Shown piece by piece: positions 41,754-50,738 of a stretch of 64,000 nt of DNA. Position numbers and translations under genes: made by a program. A model generated the notes under the pieces. The model saw nothing but the letters and a program-made list of their open reading frames with translations, ran no database searches and was not told the origin of the DNA. Numbering within the stretch: position 1 is the stretch's first letter; each line of letters begins with the position of its first letter. This DNA is from SVMC01 sp045601345 (GTDB lineage: Bacteria > Bacillota > Clostridia > Oscillospirales > Oscillospiraceae), in assembly GCA_045601345.1 (NCBI GenBank), contig JAZRZL010000018.1:1-64000 (forward strand), given 5' to 3'.

Positions 41754-42549
41754 AAAAGAGCGATTGGATGTTCTCATGGTGCAGCGCGGCCTTGCGGAAA
41801 CCAGAGCCAAAGCGCAGGCCATCATCATGAGCGGCGATGTATATATTGCAAATCAGAAGGTAGATAAGGCTGGAACCCTTCTTGATTCCGAAACTGAAAT
41901 TGAAGTCCGCGCCAATGTCTGCCCCTATGTTTCCCGCGGCGGGTTAAAGTTGGAAAAAGCACTGAATTACTTCGGTGTTGATCCCACCGGCTATGTTTGC
42001 TCCGATTCCGGTGCTTCCACCGGTGGATTTACCGATTGCCTACTTCAAAGGGGTGCGAAGAAGGTATTCGCCATTGATGTTGGCTATGGTCAGCTGGCAT
42101 GGAAGTTACGGGAGGATTCAAGAGTGGTATGCATGGAGCGTACCAATATCCGCTATCTTACCCCGGAGCAGCTTGGGCAGCCTCTGGATTTATCCGTTGT
42201 GGATGTTTCTTTTATTTCTCTTCGCATTGTCCTTCCTGCTATCCGTGCCTTACTGAAACCCGAGGGGCAGATACTTTGCCTGATTAAGCCCCAATTTGAA
42301 GCAGGCAAGGAGAAGGTCGGGAAAAAAGGCGTTGTACGCGATCCCGCTACCCATCTTGAGGTTTTAGAGCAGTTTTGGTCTCTGGCGAAATCCCTGGACT
42401 TCACTGTTTGTAACCTGACCTATTCTCCTGTCAAGGGGCCAGAGGGAAATATCGAATTTCTCGCGCATCTTAGCCTTGTACCCGGCACAGATTGCTCCAT
42501 CCAACTGGATAAGCTGGTACAGGAGGCACACAGCAGTTTGAAAGGGTAA
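41746..42549 (+). CDS. tlyA: TlyA family rRNA 2'-O-methyltransferase
   Basis: A 267-residue protein with an N-terminal S4 RNA-binding domain (about 5-65, RLDVLMVQRGLAETRAKAQA) and an FtsJ/RrmJ-type methyltransferase with the AdoMet site DSGASTGGFTDCLL. In other bacteria TlyA methylates 16S and 23S rRNA and can affect capreomycin sensitivity. Overlaps dxs by 8 bp and is followed at once by nadK, the usual clostridial order. Confidence 0.92.
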   Translation: MVKKERLDVLMVQRGLAETRAKAQAIIMSGDVYIANQKVDKAGTLLDSETEIEVRANVCPYVSRGGLKLEKALNYFGVDPTGYVCSDSGASTGGFTDCLLQRGAKKVFAIDVGYGQLAWKLREDSRVVCMERTNIRYLTPEQLGQPLDLSVVDVSFISLRIVLPAIRALLKPEGQILCLIKPQFEAGKEKVGKKGVVRDPATHLEVLEQFWSLAKSLDFTVCNLTYSPVKGPEGNIEFLAHLSLVPGTDCSIQLDKLVQEAHSSLKG

Positions 42550-42552
42550 ATG

Positions 42553-43413
42553 ATGAAAAACGTGATTCTATCCTCTAATCCCTATCGGGATAAGAATTTT
42601 AAAACACTTCGGCAGGCAAAGCAGCTTTTGGAGGCACAGGGTCTTCATTGCGCCGTATGTCTTGCCTTTGATATGGAACAGCGCAGTGAGCTTCCCGGAG
42701 ATATCGTTTTCTCAGATCTGAATGAAGCACTGAAGGGCGCAGAGCTTCTCATCTGCTTTGGCGGCGATGGTACTGTTTTGCACACCTCTAAAGCAGCAAC
42801 CCGAGCCGGCGTTCCTGTTTTGGGCGTAAACATCGGCAATATGGGCTACCTCGCAGAGGTGGACAGCAATGAGCTGGAGATTCTATCTAGATTGTCGCAG
42901 AATGATTTCTTTCTGGAGCGCCGTATGATGCTTTCTGTGCAGGTGGTTCGTAATGGCGAAATCGTTTATGACGACATTGCGCTTAATGATGCTGTTGTGA
43001 CGAAAAGTGCTGTAGCACGCACCGTCCATCTGAATGTTGGCTGTGACGATCAAATGCCTATCAGCATCAGCGGAGATGGTGTGATCGTGTGTACGCCCAC
43101 TGGCTCTACAGCATACTGTATGAGCGCAGGCGGTCCATTGGTAGAGCCTACGGCAAGATGTATTGTTGTCACCCCAATTTGTGCGCATGACCTGATGTCC
43201 AAAGCATTTGTCCTCAGTGCCGGACGTACTGTAACCGTCGCATCTTCAAGACAGGGAAGAAAAACGGCCTATCTTTCGGTTGATGGTGGTCGGGGGGTAC
43301 GCCTATTTACCGGCGATATCGTGCAAATTCGACAGTCATCCTATGACACCCAATTTCTCCATCTGAGAGAACGAAGTATGTTTGAGATTATTAACGCAAA
43401 ATTCAGAAAATAA
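42553..43413 (+). CDS. nadK: NAD kinase
   Basis: Phosphorylates NAD to NADP using ATP or polyphosphate. The 286-residue protein has the catalytic GGDGT (70-74), and the family phrases GVNIGNMGYLAEV and TPTGSTAYCMSAGGPLVEP. There are two adjacent ATG codons, 42550 and 42553; the second is preferred as AGGG lies six bases upstream. Starts directly after tlyA. Confidence 0.95.
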   Translation: MKNVILSSNPYRDKNFKTLRQAKQLLEAQGLHCAVCLAFDMEQRSELPGDIVFSDLNEALKGAELLICFGGDGTVLHTSKAATRAGVPVLGVNIGNMGYLAEVDSNELEILSRLSQNDFFLERRMMLSVQVVRNGEIVYDDIALNDAVVTKSAVARTVHLNVGCDDQMPISISGDGVIVCTPTGSTAYCMSAGGPLVEPTARCIVVTPICAHDLMSKAFVLSAGRTVTVASSRQGRKTAYLSVDGGRGVRLFTGDIVQIRQSSYDTQFLHLRERSMFEIINAKFRK

Positions 43414-43427
43414 GGGAGGATCATCCT

Positions 43428-43880
43428 ATGAAAACACAGCGTCAAGCCAAAATTTTAGATATCATTTCCACCTCCGATATTGAGACGCAGGAGCAGCTTT
43501 TGGATGCTCTGTCAAAGGCTGGCTATCGCAGTACCCAAGCTACCATCTCCCGTGATATCAAGGAACTGCGTATCGTTAAGGAGCTGACCAACCTGGGAGC
43601 TTACCGCTATACCGCAGCGAATAAGGAATCTGGCGGCACCTTCTCAGCACGGCTCAACACCATCTTCCGTGAGTGTATCACCAGCTATGATTTTGCCCAG
43701 AATATTGTGGTCATTAAAACCATGCCGGGTCTTGCCTCTGCCGCTTGCTCTGCCATTGATTCCATGGGGTCTCCTGTGGTACTGGGCACACTGGCCGGAG
43801 ATGATACTGCTTTTGTTGTTATGCGCGACAATAACGCCGCAGGTGCTTTCTGCGCAGAGATCAAGCAGTTGCTTAGTTGA
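43428..43880 (+). CDS. argR: Arginine repressor ArgR/AhrC
   Basis: A 150-residue hexameric repressor of arginine metabolism with an N-terminal winged helix (RQAKILDIISTSDIETQEQL; STQATISRDIKEL as recognition helix) and a C-terminal arginine-binding domain containing GTLAGDDTAF. It sits between nadK and recN, as in Bacillus (yqxC-ahrC-recN). AGGGAGG precedes the ATG. Confidence 0.93.
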   Translation: MKTQRQAKILDIISTSDIETQEQLLDALSKAGYRSTQATISRDIKELRIVKELTNLGAYRYTAANKESGGTFSARLNTIFRECITSYDFAQNIVVIKTMPGLASAACSAIDSMGSPVVLGTLAGDDTAFVVMRDNNAAGAFCAEIKQLLS

Positions 43881-43898
43881 AATTAAGGGGGCAGTGCC

Positions 43899-45545
43899 GT
43901 GCTTTCCATGCTTCATATCGAAAATATTGCGGTCATTGAAGCTGCGGACATTTCCTTTGCCCCCGGCTTTAATGTCCTGACCGGCGAGACTGGCGCAGGT
44001 AAATCCATTGTCATTGATGCTATCAGTGCGATTCTGGGCGAGCGAACCTACCGCGATGTGATTCGCACCGGCGTTGCCAAAGCCTCCGTGCAGGCATTGT
44101 TCCAGCAGATTCCGCCGCTTGGCTGGTTTACAGAGCAGGGAATTGCTTATGACAGTGAGCTGCTCATCCAGCGCGAGCTGTCTCTTGATGGCAGAAATGT
44201 TTGCAGAGTCAATGGGCGGCTGGTTAGTGTGGCACAGCTTCGCCAGCTTGGAATGCAGCTAATTAACATCCATGGGCAGCATGACTCCCAGCAGCTTTTT
44301 GATGAGGACAACCATCTGCATTATCTGGATCTGTTTGCCCATAATGCGCCGATTCTGGAGCGGTATGTCCAAAGCTATGAGGCTGTCCTCCGTGTGAGAA
44401 AGGAAATTCAGCGGCTTTCTCTGGATGAGGGAGAAAAGCTGCGTAGAACAGAAACCTTAAAGCACCAGATTCAGGAAATTGAACGTGCGAATCTGCATTC
44501 TGGAGAAGATGACCAACTGGAGATGCGGCGAAAGCTTCTGCAAAATGCAGAAAAGTTCACCTCAGGACTTCTCAATGCCCTGCAGTGCCTATATGGCGAT
44601 GAGGACAGCAACGGTGCATCTGTCTTGATTGCGGATGCGGAATATGCCCTGCAAAAAATTGCCAGATTTGATGAGCGAATCGAAAAGCTCCATGGTGCGG
44701 TCTCGGAGCTTTCCTCTATGGCACAGGATGTCTGTGAGGAATTGATTGATTTGAAGGATACTGCTGCCTTCTCTCCTGAGGAGTTGGATGAGCTGGAAGG
44801 CCGATTGGACATTATCCATCGACTGAAAAGAAAATACGGCGCAAGCTGTGATGATATTCTTGCATATCTTGAAAACGCAAAAAAAGAGCTGGACGAAATT
44901 CAGTTCTCCGATGAGCGCCTTCATAAGCTGGAGCAGCAGCTCAAAACTTTGGAGACAACAGCTGTCCATAACGCTGCACTTCTCCACGACAGCCGCACAC
45001 AGGCAGCCAAGATGCTTGAAAAACGTATTCGTGAGGAGCTTTCTCAGTTGGATATGCCCCGGATACAATTCCAATGTGCTTTTTCGGAAATTCCTCTTAG
45101 TCCTACTGGCATGGATCAGGCCGCTTTTTTGATGTCTGCCAACGCAGGCGAGGCGCTCAAGCCTATGAGCAAGGTTGCCTCCGGCGGCGAGCTGGCACGA
45201 ATTATGCTGGCTATGAAAAATGTTCTGGCAGAAGAGGACGCTGTTCCAACCCTGATTTTTGACGAGGTCGATGCCGGTGTCTCGGGTAGAGCTGCCCAAA
45301 AGGTGGCTGTGAAGCTGAAAAGCGTGGCAGAGAAGAAACAAGTGCTTTGCGTGACCCATCTTCCCCAGATTGCAGCGCAGGCTGATTTACATTTGCTCAT
45401 CGCCAAATCAGAACGCGATGGCAGAACCTTCACTACAGTTACCCCACTTGACCGTGCGGGTCGTATTGATGAGCTATCCCGCATCATCGGCGGTGAAACC
45501 ATTTCTGAAACCACACGGCAAAGCGCAGCGGAAATGCTTTCTTGA
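43899..45545 (+). CDS. recN: DNA repair protein RecN
   Basis: SMC-like ATPase for double-strand break repair. The 548-residue protein has Walker A GETGAGKS (about 30-37), a central coiled coil (about 155-365), the ABC signature KVASGGELARIMLAMK and Walker B IFDEVDAG. The GTG at 43899 is preferred to ATG 43908 because AAGGGGG lies seven bases before it. Promoter and terminator elements of tyrS begin just downstream. Confidence 0.93.
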   Translation: MLSMLHIENIAVIEAADISFAPGFNVLTGETGAGKSIVIDAISAILGERTYRDVIRTGVAKASVQALFQQIPPLGWFTEQGIAYDSELLIQRELSLDGRNVCRVNGRLVSVAQLRQLGMQLINIHGQHDSQQLFDEDNHLHYLDLFAHNAPILERYVQSYEAVLRVRKEIQRLSLDEGEKLRRTETLKHQIQEIERANLHSGEDDQLEMRRKLLQNAEKFTSGLLNALQCLYGDEDSNGASVLIADAEYALQKIARFDERIEKLHGAVSELSSMAQDVCEELIDLKDTAAFSPEELDELEGRLDIIHRLKRKYGASCDDILAYLENAKKELDEIQFSDERLHKLEQQLKTLETTAVHNAALLHDSRTQAAKMLEKRIREELSQLDMPRIQFQCAFSEIPLSPTGMDQAAFLMSANAGEALKPMSKVASGGELARIMLAMKNVLAEEDAVPTLIFDEVDAGVSGRAAQKVAVKLKSVAEKKQVLCVTHLPQIAAQADLHLLIAKSERDGRTFTTVTPLDRAGRIDELSRIIGGETISETTRQSAAEMLS

Positions 45546-45551
45546 AATTCA

Positions 45552-45580
45552 TTGACTTATTCAATTTTATCTGCTAATAT
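45552..45580 (+). promoter_or_regulatory. Promoter of tyrS
   Basis: TTGACT (45552-45557) and TAATAT (45575-45580) are 17 bases apart with an extended -10 (TGC at 45572-45574). Transcription would start near 45587, about 100 nt upstream of the gene. Confidence 0.6.
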
Positions 45581-45622
45581 AGCTATATTCTCCCATTCAA
45601 CGGCAGAGTTGATAAAAAATTT

Positions 45623-45657
45623 GCCCTTTGTCCGATCAGGGCAGAGGGCTTTGTTTT
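45623..45657 (+). terminator. Terminator-like hairpin in the tyrS leader
   Basis: GCCCTTTGTCC pairs with GGGCAGAGGGC (two G-U) around GATCA and is followed by TTTGTTTT. It sits between the predicted tyrS promoter and gene, so it may be an attenuator or merely end recN transcripts. Confidence 0.65.
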
Positions 45658-45686
45658 GGAAATAAAATTTAAGGAGTAACGATACA

Positions 45687-46910
45687 ATGGAAATCTATGA
45701 AGAACTGGTTGCTCGCGGCTTAATCGCACAGGTTACCAATGAGGAAGAAATCCGCAATATGGTCAATAACGGTAAAGCCGTTTTCTATATTGGCTTTGAT
45801 CCTACGGCAGATTCTTTACACGTTGGCCATTTCATGGCACTTTGTCTGATGAAGCGCCTCCAGCAAGCCGGCAACAAGCCCATTGCCCTCATTGGCGGCG
45901 GTACAGCTATGATTGGCGATCCCTCCGGCCGTACCGATATGCGCTCTATGATGACCAGAGAAACCATTGCCCACAACTGCGAATGCTTCAAGAAGCAGAT
46001 GTCTAAGTTTATTGAGTTCGGTGAAGATAAGGCCATCATGGTCAACAATGCCGATTGGCTGATGGATCTGAATTATATCGAAGTTCTCCGCGAGGTTGGT
46101 GCCTGTTTCTCTGTAAATAATATGCTTCGTGCCGAGTGCTACAAGCAGCGTATGGAAAAGGGTCTGAGCTTTCTGGAATTCAACTATATGATCATGCAGT
46201 CCTATGATTTCTATCATATGTATCAAACTCTTGGCTGCAATATGCAGTTTGGCGGCAATGACCAGTGGTCTAATATGCTTGGCGGTACGGAACTTATCCG
46301 CCGCAAGCTGGGTAAGGTTGCCCACGCCATGACCATCAATCTGCTTCTCAATTCCGAAGGTAAGAAGATGGGCAAGACCGCTAAGGGCGCTGTCTGGCTT
46401 GATCCCAATAAGACCTCTCCCTTTGATTTCTATCAGTACTGGCGCAATGTGGACGATGCTGATGTTCTCAAGTGCATCCGTATGCTGACCTTCCTGCCTC
46501 TGGAAGAGATCGACAAGATGGATGCATGGGAAGGCAGCCAGCTGAATACTGCCAAGGAAATTCTCGCCTATGAGCTGACAAAGCTCATCCACGGTGAGGA
46601 GGAAGCTGAAAAAGCCCAGAAGGCAGCCAAAGCCCTCTTTGCCGCAGGCAGCGATGATGCAAATATGCCCACCACAGAATTGACGGAAGATCTTTTGACC
46701 GATGGCAGTATCGGCATCATTGAGCTTTTGGTTGCCTGCAAGCTGGCACCCAGTAAGGGAGAAGCCCGCCGTCTCATTCAGCAGGGTGGTATTGTTGTGA
46801 ATGATAAGAAGATTGGTGCTATTGACGCTGTATTTTCTCGTGATGCACTTGTACAGGGTCTAAAGATCCGCAAGGGCAAGAAGGTTTTCCATAAGGCAAT
46901 TTTGCCATAA
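45687..46910 (+). CDS. tyrS: Tyrosyl-tRNA synthetase
   Basis: Charges tRNA-Tyr. The 407-residue class I enzyme has the HIGH variant SLHVGHF, KKMGKT as the KMSKS variant, and a C-terminal S4 domain (about 345-405, APSKGEARRLIQQGGIVVND). AAGGAG precedes ATG 45687. It is preceded by its own promoter and a leader of about 100 nt with a terminator-like hairpin, but no T-box elements. Confidence 0.95.
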   Translation: MEIYEELVARGLIAQVTNEEEIRNMVNNGKAVFYIGFDPTADSLHVGHFMALCLMKRLQQAGNKPIALIGGGTAMIGDPSGRTDMRSMMTRETIAHNCECFKKQMSKFIEFGEDKAIMVNNADWLMDLNYIEVLREVGACFSVNNMLRAECYKQRMEKGLSFLEFNYMIMQSYDFYHMYQTLGCNMQFGGNDQWSNMLGGTELIRRKLGKVAHAMTINLLLNSEGKKMGKTAKGAVWLDPNKTSPFDFYQYWRNVDDADVLKCIRMLTFLPLEEIDKMDAWEGSQLNTAKEILAYELTKLIHGEEEAEKAQKAAKALFAAGSDDANMPTTELTEDLLTDGSIGIIELLVACKLAPSKGEARRLIQQGGIVVNDKKIGAIDAVFSRDALVQGLKIRKGKKVFHKAILP

Positions 46911-46939
46911 TCCATCCACCGCCTGTTTACGGCATGAAA

Positions 46940-46990
46940 AAAGGAGGCTGTCTCAAAATGCGAAAACGGCATTTTGAGACAGCCTCCTTT
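46940..46990 (-). terminator. Strong terminator of the tRNA-Ala gene
   Basis: A perfect 22-bp stem with a 7-base loop. On the minus strand it starts one base past the tRNA CCA end and is followed by six T (complement of 46936-46941). It also lies between the convergent tyrS and may stop both. Confidence 0.85.
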
Positions 46991-46991
46991 G

Positions 46992-47067
46992 TGGTGGACC
47001 TGAAGGGACTCGAACCCTCGACCTCTCGGATGCGAACCGAACGCTCTCCCAGCTGAGCTACAGGCCC
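46992..47067 (-). tRNA. tRNA-Ala (anticodon CGC)
   Basis: On the minus strand the sequence folds as a complete tRNA of 76 nt with encoded CCA. Acceptor stem GGGCCTG/CAGGTCC carries the G3-U70 pair that identifies alanine tRNA; D arm GCTC...GAGC; anticodon loop TTCGCAT (anticodon CGC, reading GCG); T arm GAGGG-TTCGAGT-CCCTT. Confidence 0.92.
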
Positions 47068-47507
47068 GAATATAATATAGACCCCAAAGCACATAAACTG
47101 CCTTGAAAAGACACCCTATTAAGCTAATGGCTTATAGCAACTTTATAAATTCTACTCATAATTTGTGGATTTGTCAAGTATTTTTCGCTTTCGAGAATGG
47201 CAAACGCATGAAAAAGTTGACATAATAAAAAATGAGAGGAAATCATACCGAAAGCTTGAGCCTACTGACCTAGCAGAATTATATTATGGGTATTCAAGAG
47301 TGGGTGATATTACCAGAGAACATCGGAAATATGCGCAAAATTTTATTATATAAGGCATGATTCTAATGATATAGGCAACTGATTATCGCAATAAATGTTT
47401 AACCTGTTATTGCAATTTAGTATTCTTTTTGGTTGTTTTTTTGAGAAAAATGTTATATAATATATGATAATAAAGTTGTAGAAATGCAGAGATAGGGAGG
47501 CGGTAAG
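47068..47507. other. Gene-free AT-rich region between tRNA-Ala and comM
   Basis: 440 bp without a supported gene. It contains the tRNA promoter region (TATATT on the minus strand near 47072-47078, weak) and the comM promoter near its right end. A 62-codon open frame at 47165 lacks a ribosome site and has no recognisable sequence. Confidence 0.5.
47433..47461 (+). promoter_or_regulatory. Promoter of comM
   Basis: TTGTTT (47433-47438) and TATAAT (47456-47461) are 17 bases apart, about 47 bp before the ATG. An overlapping TTGAGA-16-TATGAT (47441-47468) is an alternative. Confidence 0.6.
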
Positions 47508-49025
47508 ATGATTTGCAATGTATATTCTCTTGGTCTGAGCGGGATCAGCGGTTATGAGGTTTTGGTGGAATGTTTTATCACCAATGGTTTGCCTGCCTTC
47601 GAGATTGTTGGTTTGCCGGATGCCGCAGTGAAGGAAGCCAGAGAGCGTGTACGGGCGGCGATCAAGAATTCTGGCTACAAATTTCCCGTCAGCCGGATCA
47701 CCTGCAACCTTGCTCCCGCAGGAACAAAAAAATCTGGCACTGTCTATGACCTTCCCATTTTGCTCGGTATTCTCTCTGCAACCCAGCTATGTAGGCTCCC
47801 AAAGGAAAAGTGTGCATTCCTTGGTGAATTGAGCCTGGATGGCGCTGTCCGTTCTGTGCCGGGTGTCCTGCCTATGGCACTTGCAGCGAAGGAATGCGGG
47901 TTCCAATCGCTTTATGTCCCTGCGGATAATGCGCCTGAGGCAACACTTGCTGAGGGTTTGACGGTTTACCCGGTGAAGAATGTCTCACAACTGATTGCAC
48001 ATCTGCGCGGGGAGCTTCCCATTACACCGCAGGCACCGTGGCAGCCGACAGAAAGACCTCATCCGCTTCTGGATTACTGCGATGTCAAGGGGCAGGAAAA
48101 CGCCAAGCGGGCACTGGAGGTTGCGGCGGCGGGAAGCCATAATATTCTTCTTGTAGGACCTCCCGGCTCTGGCAAGAGTATGCTATCCAAACGGCTTCCG
48201 TCCATTTTGCCGGATATGACAAGGGAAGAGGCACTGGAGGCAACGAAAATCCGCTCCGTACTTGGTCTTCTTCCGGCAGATGATCCTCTGGTTCGTCAGC
48301 GTCCGTTCCGAAGTCCGCATCATACCATTTCTTCCGCAGGCTTAGCTGGCGGCGGCTCCCATCCGCGTCCGGGTGAGGTTTCGCTTGCACATAAGGGTGT
48401 CCTGTTTTTGGATGAGCTGCCGGAGTTCCGAAAGGAAACGCTGGAGGTTCTGCGCCAGCCGCTGGAGGATGGTATTGTGACCATTTCCCGTGTCAACGGT
48501 GCTGTGAGCTATCCCAGCGAAATTATGCTGGTGTGTGCCATGAATCCTTGCAAATGCGGCTGGTATGGCGATCCCAGCGGACGCTGTACTTGCTCCAAAG
48601 CATCGGTAGATGCTTATCTCAGCCGCATCTCTGGGCCGCTGCTTGACAGAATTGATATGATTGTTGAGGTTGCCTCGGTGGACTTTGAAAATCTGCGCCG
48701 CAGAACACCGGCAGAATCCTCTGCAGAAATAAAAAAGCGAGTGGATGCGGCAAGATATCGTCAGCAGGTACGCTTCGGTGAATCTGACACCCAATGCAAT
48801 GCCCGCATGACTCCTGCACAAATGCGCACCTTATGCGTTCTTGATGAACCGTGTACGCAGCTTATGAAGGAGGCCTTTGATGCACTGGGGCTGACAGCCA
48901 GAAGCTATGATCGTATTTTAAGAGTTGCTCGAACCATCGCTGATCTGGACAATAGCGATGAAATTCAACCGGCACATATTGCCGAAGCCATACGATACCG
49001 CTCCTTCCAGTTGGGAGAATCATAA
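47508..49025 (+). CDS. comM: ComM/YifB family AAA+ ATPase (Mg-chelatase-like)
   Basis: The 505-residue protein has a Lon-protease-like N-terminal domain (1-165; ends before SQLIAHLRGE), a Walker A GPPGSGKS (about 211-218), Walker B-type VLFLDELPEF, and CMNPCKCGWYGD with a Cys cluster. In Haemophilus and Vibrio ComM is a helicase aiding branch migration during natural transformation; the role in Clostridia is unproven. GGGAGG precedes ATG 47508; thiI follows after 17 bp. Confidence 0.92.
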   Translation: MICNVYSLGLSGISGYEVLVECFITNGLPAFEIVGLPDAAVKEARERVRAAIKNSGYKFPVSRITCNLAPAGTKKSGTVYDLPILLGILSATQLCRLPKEKCAFLGELSLDGAVRSVPGVLPMALAAKECGFQSLYVPADNAPEATLAEGLTVYPVKNVSQLIAHLRGELPITPQAPWQPTERPHPLLDYCDVKGQENAKRALEVAAAGSHNILLVGPPGSGKSMLSKRLPSILPDMTREEALEATKIRSVLGLLPADDPLVRQRPFRSPHHTISSAGLAGGGSHPRPGEVSLAHKGVLFLDELPEFRKETLEVLRQPLEDGIVTISRVNGAVSYPSEIMLVCAMNPCKCGWYGDPSGRCTCSKASVDAYLSRISGPLLDRIDMIVEVASVDFENLRRRTPAESSAEIKKRVDAARYRQQVRFGESDTQCNARMTPAQMRTLCVLDEPCTQLMKEAFDALGLTARSYDRILRVARTIADLDNSDEIQPAHIAEAIRYRSFQLGES

Positions 49026-49042
49026 TAATAGGAGTAAATACA

Positions 49043-50218
49043 ATGGAACATTTTTTGCTGAAGCTGGGCGAAATTGTCCTGAAGGGACAAAATCGCTGGC
49101 AGTTTGAAAATAAGTTGAAGCAGAACGTTAACCGTAGAATGCGTCCCTTTGGAGACTTTAAGGTTTCTATCATCCAGTCTACCGTCTTTGTAGAACCAAT
49201 GAACGATATGTGTGATATGGACAGCGCATGGGATGCTTGCCACTATATTTTTGGTGTTGTGTCCCTGTGCCGCTGCAGAGCGTGCGATAAAAATTTGGAT
49301 GCTATTTATGATGCGGTTGTAGAATACCTTGAAGATGATATTCTGGGTGCGAAAAGCTTTAAGGTGGAGTCCAAGCGTTCGGATAAGCGCTTTCCTCTGA
49401 ACTCTATCCAAATTTCTCAGGAGATCGGCGGTCGCATTGCAGAGCGTTTTCCCCATCTCAAGGTGGATGTGCATAACCCGGAATACACTGTCCATGTGGA
49501 GATTCGAGATCAGGCGGCCTATGTCCATGGACCTGCTGAACCGGGTGCGGGCGGCCTTCCTACCGGTGTTGGTGGTCGGGCAGCAGTATTGTTGTCGGGC
49601 GGCATTGACTCCCCGGTGGCAGGCTATATGATGGCCAAACGCGGCGTGGAGCTGGAGTGCATCCATTTCTTCTCTTATCCATATACCTCCGAGCTTGCAA
49701 AGGATAAGGTTCTGGAGCTGGCTCGCCTGATGACCCGCTACTGTGGCCGAATGACAGTGAATATTGTAAGCTTTACCGAAATTCAGGAGGCCATCCGCGA
49801 TAACTGCCCAGAGGAATATTTTACACTGATTATGCGCCGTTTTATGATGGAGATTTCCGAGCGAATTGCCAGAGACCATGGCTGCGGCTGCTTAGTCACT
49901 GGCGAAAATCTGGGGCAGGTGGCAAGCCAGACCATGGAGGCCATGGCAGTGACCGGCGCGGCGGTGAACCTTCCAATTTTCCATCCCCTGATCGGCATGG
50001 ATAAGGAAGAAATTGTTACCATTGCCCGCCGGATTGGCACGATGGAAACCTCTATCTTGCCCTATGAGGACTGCTGCACCGTTTTCACCCCCAAGCATCC
50101 CCGCACAAAGCCTACACTGGAGCACGTATTGAAGGCCGAAGCGAAGCTTGACAGAGAAGCGCTGATCTGGCGTGCTTTGGAAAAAACAGAACTAAAGAAG
50201 GTGCGCTATCATGGATGA
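49043..50218 (+). CDS. thiI: tRNA 4-thiouridine synthase (ThiI)
   Basis: A 391-residue enzyme for 4-thiouridine at tRNA position 8 and possibly thiazole synthesis. It has an N-terminal ferredoxin-like and THUMP region (1-165), the PP-loop SGGIDSPVAGYM (about 190-201), and lacks the C-terminal rhodanese domain of E. coli ThiI, as usual in Firmicutes. Overlaps the next gene by 8 bp. Confidence 0.92.
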   Translation: MEHFLLKLGEIVLKGQNRWQFENKLKQNVNRRMRPFGDFKVSIIQSTVFVEPMNDMCDMDSAWDACHYIFGVVSLCRCRACDKNLDAIYDAVVEYLEDDILGAKSFKVESKRSDKRFPLNSIQISQEIGGRIAERFPHLKVDVHNPEYTVHVEIRDQAAYVHGPAEPGAGGLPTGVGGRAAVLLSGGIDSPVAGYMMAKRGVELECIHFFSYPYTSELAKDKVLELARLMTRYCGRMTVNIVSFTEIQEAIRDNCPEEYFTLIMRRFMMEISERIARDHGCGCLVTGENLGQVASQTMEAMAVTGAAVNLPIFHPLIGMDKEEIVTIARRIGTMETSILPYEDCCTVFTPKHPRTKPTLEHVLKAEAKLDREALIWRALEKTELKKVRYHG

Positions 50219-50681
50219 GGCCAAATTTGCACTAAATCTTTTAAAACAGAAAGAAAAATCTGTTGCAACAGCGGAATCCTGTACCGGCGGTATGCTGGGA
50301 GAGCTGCTTACTAGTATTCCCGGCAGCTCGGCAGTCTATCCCGGCGGCGTGATTGCCTATTGCAATGAGATCAAGCAGCAGGTACTTGGTGTAGATGGTG
50401 CGCTTCTGCAAAAGTCTGGTGCAGTGTGTGCCCCGGTAGCTGCACAGATGGCAGAAGGTGTCCGCAAGCTTCTGGGAGCAGATTACGGCATTTCCGCCAC
50501 CGGCGTTGCTGGCCCCGGTGCAGATGCGTGCGGAAACCCAGAAGGCCTTGTCTATATTGCTGTAGCAGGGGAGCGGAATACCACTGTGCAGGAGCTGCAC
50601 CTTTCCGGCAGCCGGGAAATGATCCGCAGACAGGCATCACAGTTTGTATTTATTATGCTGATTGATGCACTGGAGGCATAA
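50211..50681 (+). CDS. CinA C-terminal-type nicotinamide-nucleotide amidase
   Basis: A 156-residue protein equal to the C-terminal domain of CinA (PncC), which deamidates NMN to nicotinic acid mononucleotide. Typical phrases are SVATAESCTGGMLGELLTSIPGSS and SATGVAGPGADACGNPEG. It overlaps thiI by 8 bp. The N-terminal ADP-ribose pyrophosphatase domain of full CinA is absent. Confidence 0.9.
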   Translation: MDEAKFALNLLKQKEKSVATAESCTGGMLGELLTSIPGSSAVYPGGVIAYCNEIKQQVLGVDGALLQKSGAVCAPVAAQMAEGVRKLLGADYGISATGVAGPGADACGNPEGLVYIAVAGERNTTVQELHLSGSREMIRRQASQFVFIMLIDALEA

Positions 50682-50700
50682 TAAAGACCAATAGGTGTCA

Positions 50701-50737
50701 AAAACCGAGAAGAACGCTTTTGTTCTCCTCGGTTTTT
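50701..50737. terminator. Bidirectional terminator between convergent genes
   Basis: AAAACCGAGAAGAAC pairs with GTTCTCCTCGGTTTT with one mismatch. T runs follow on both strands. It separates the cinA-type gene and the minus-strand PstS-like gene. Confidence 0.85.
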
Positions 50738-50738
50738 C

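Noticed and set aside
45587..45686. T-box riboswitch before tyrS
   Set aside because: The leader is about 100 nt and lacks the T-box sequence, the AG bulge and the specifier stem; only a terminator hairpin is seen.
47165..47353. 62-codon open frame between the tRNA and comM
   Set aside because: It starts at GTG without a ribosome site in AT-rich sequence and gives no recognisable protein.
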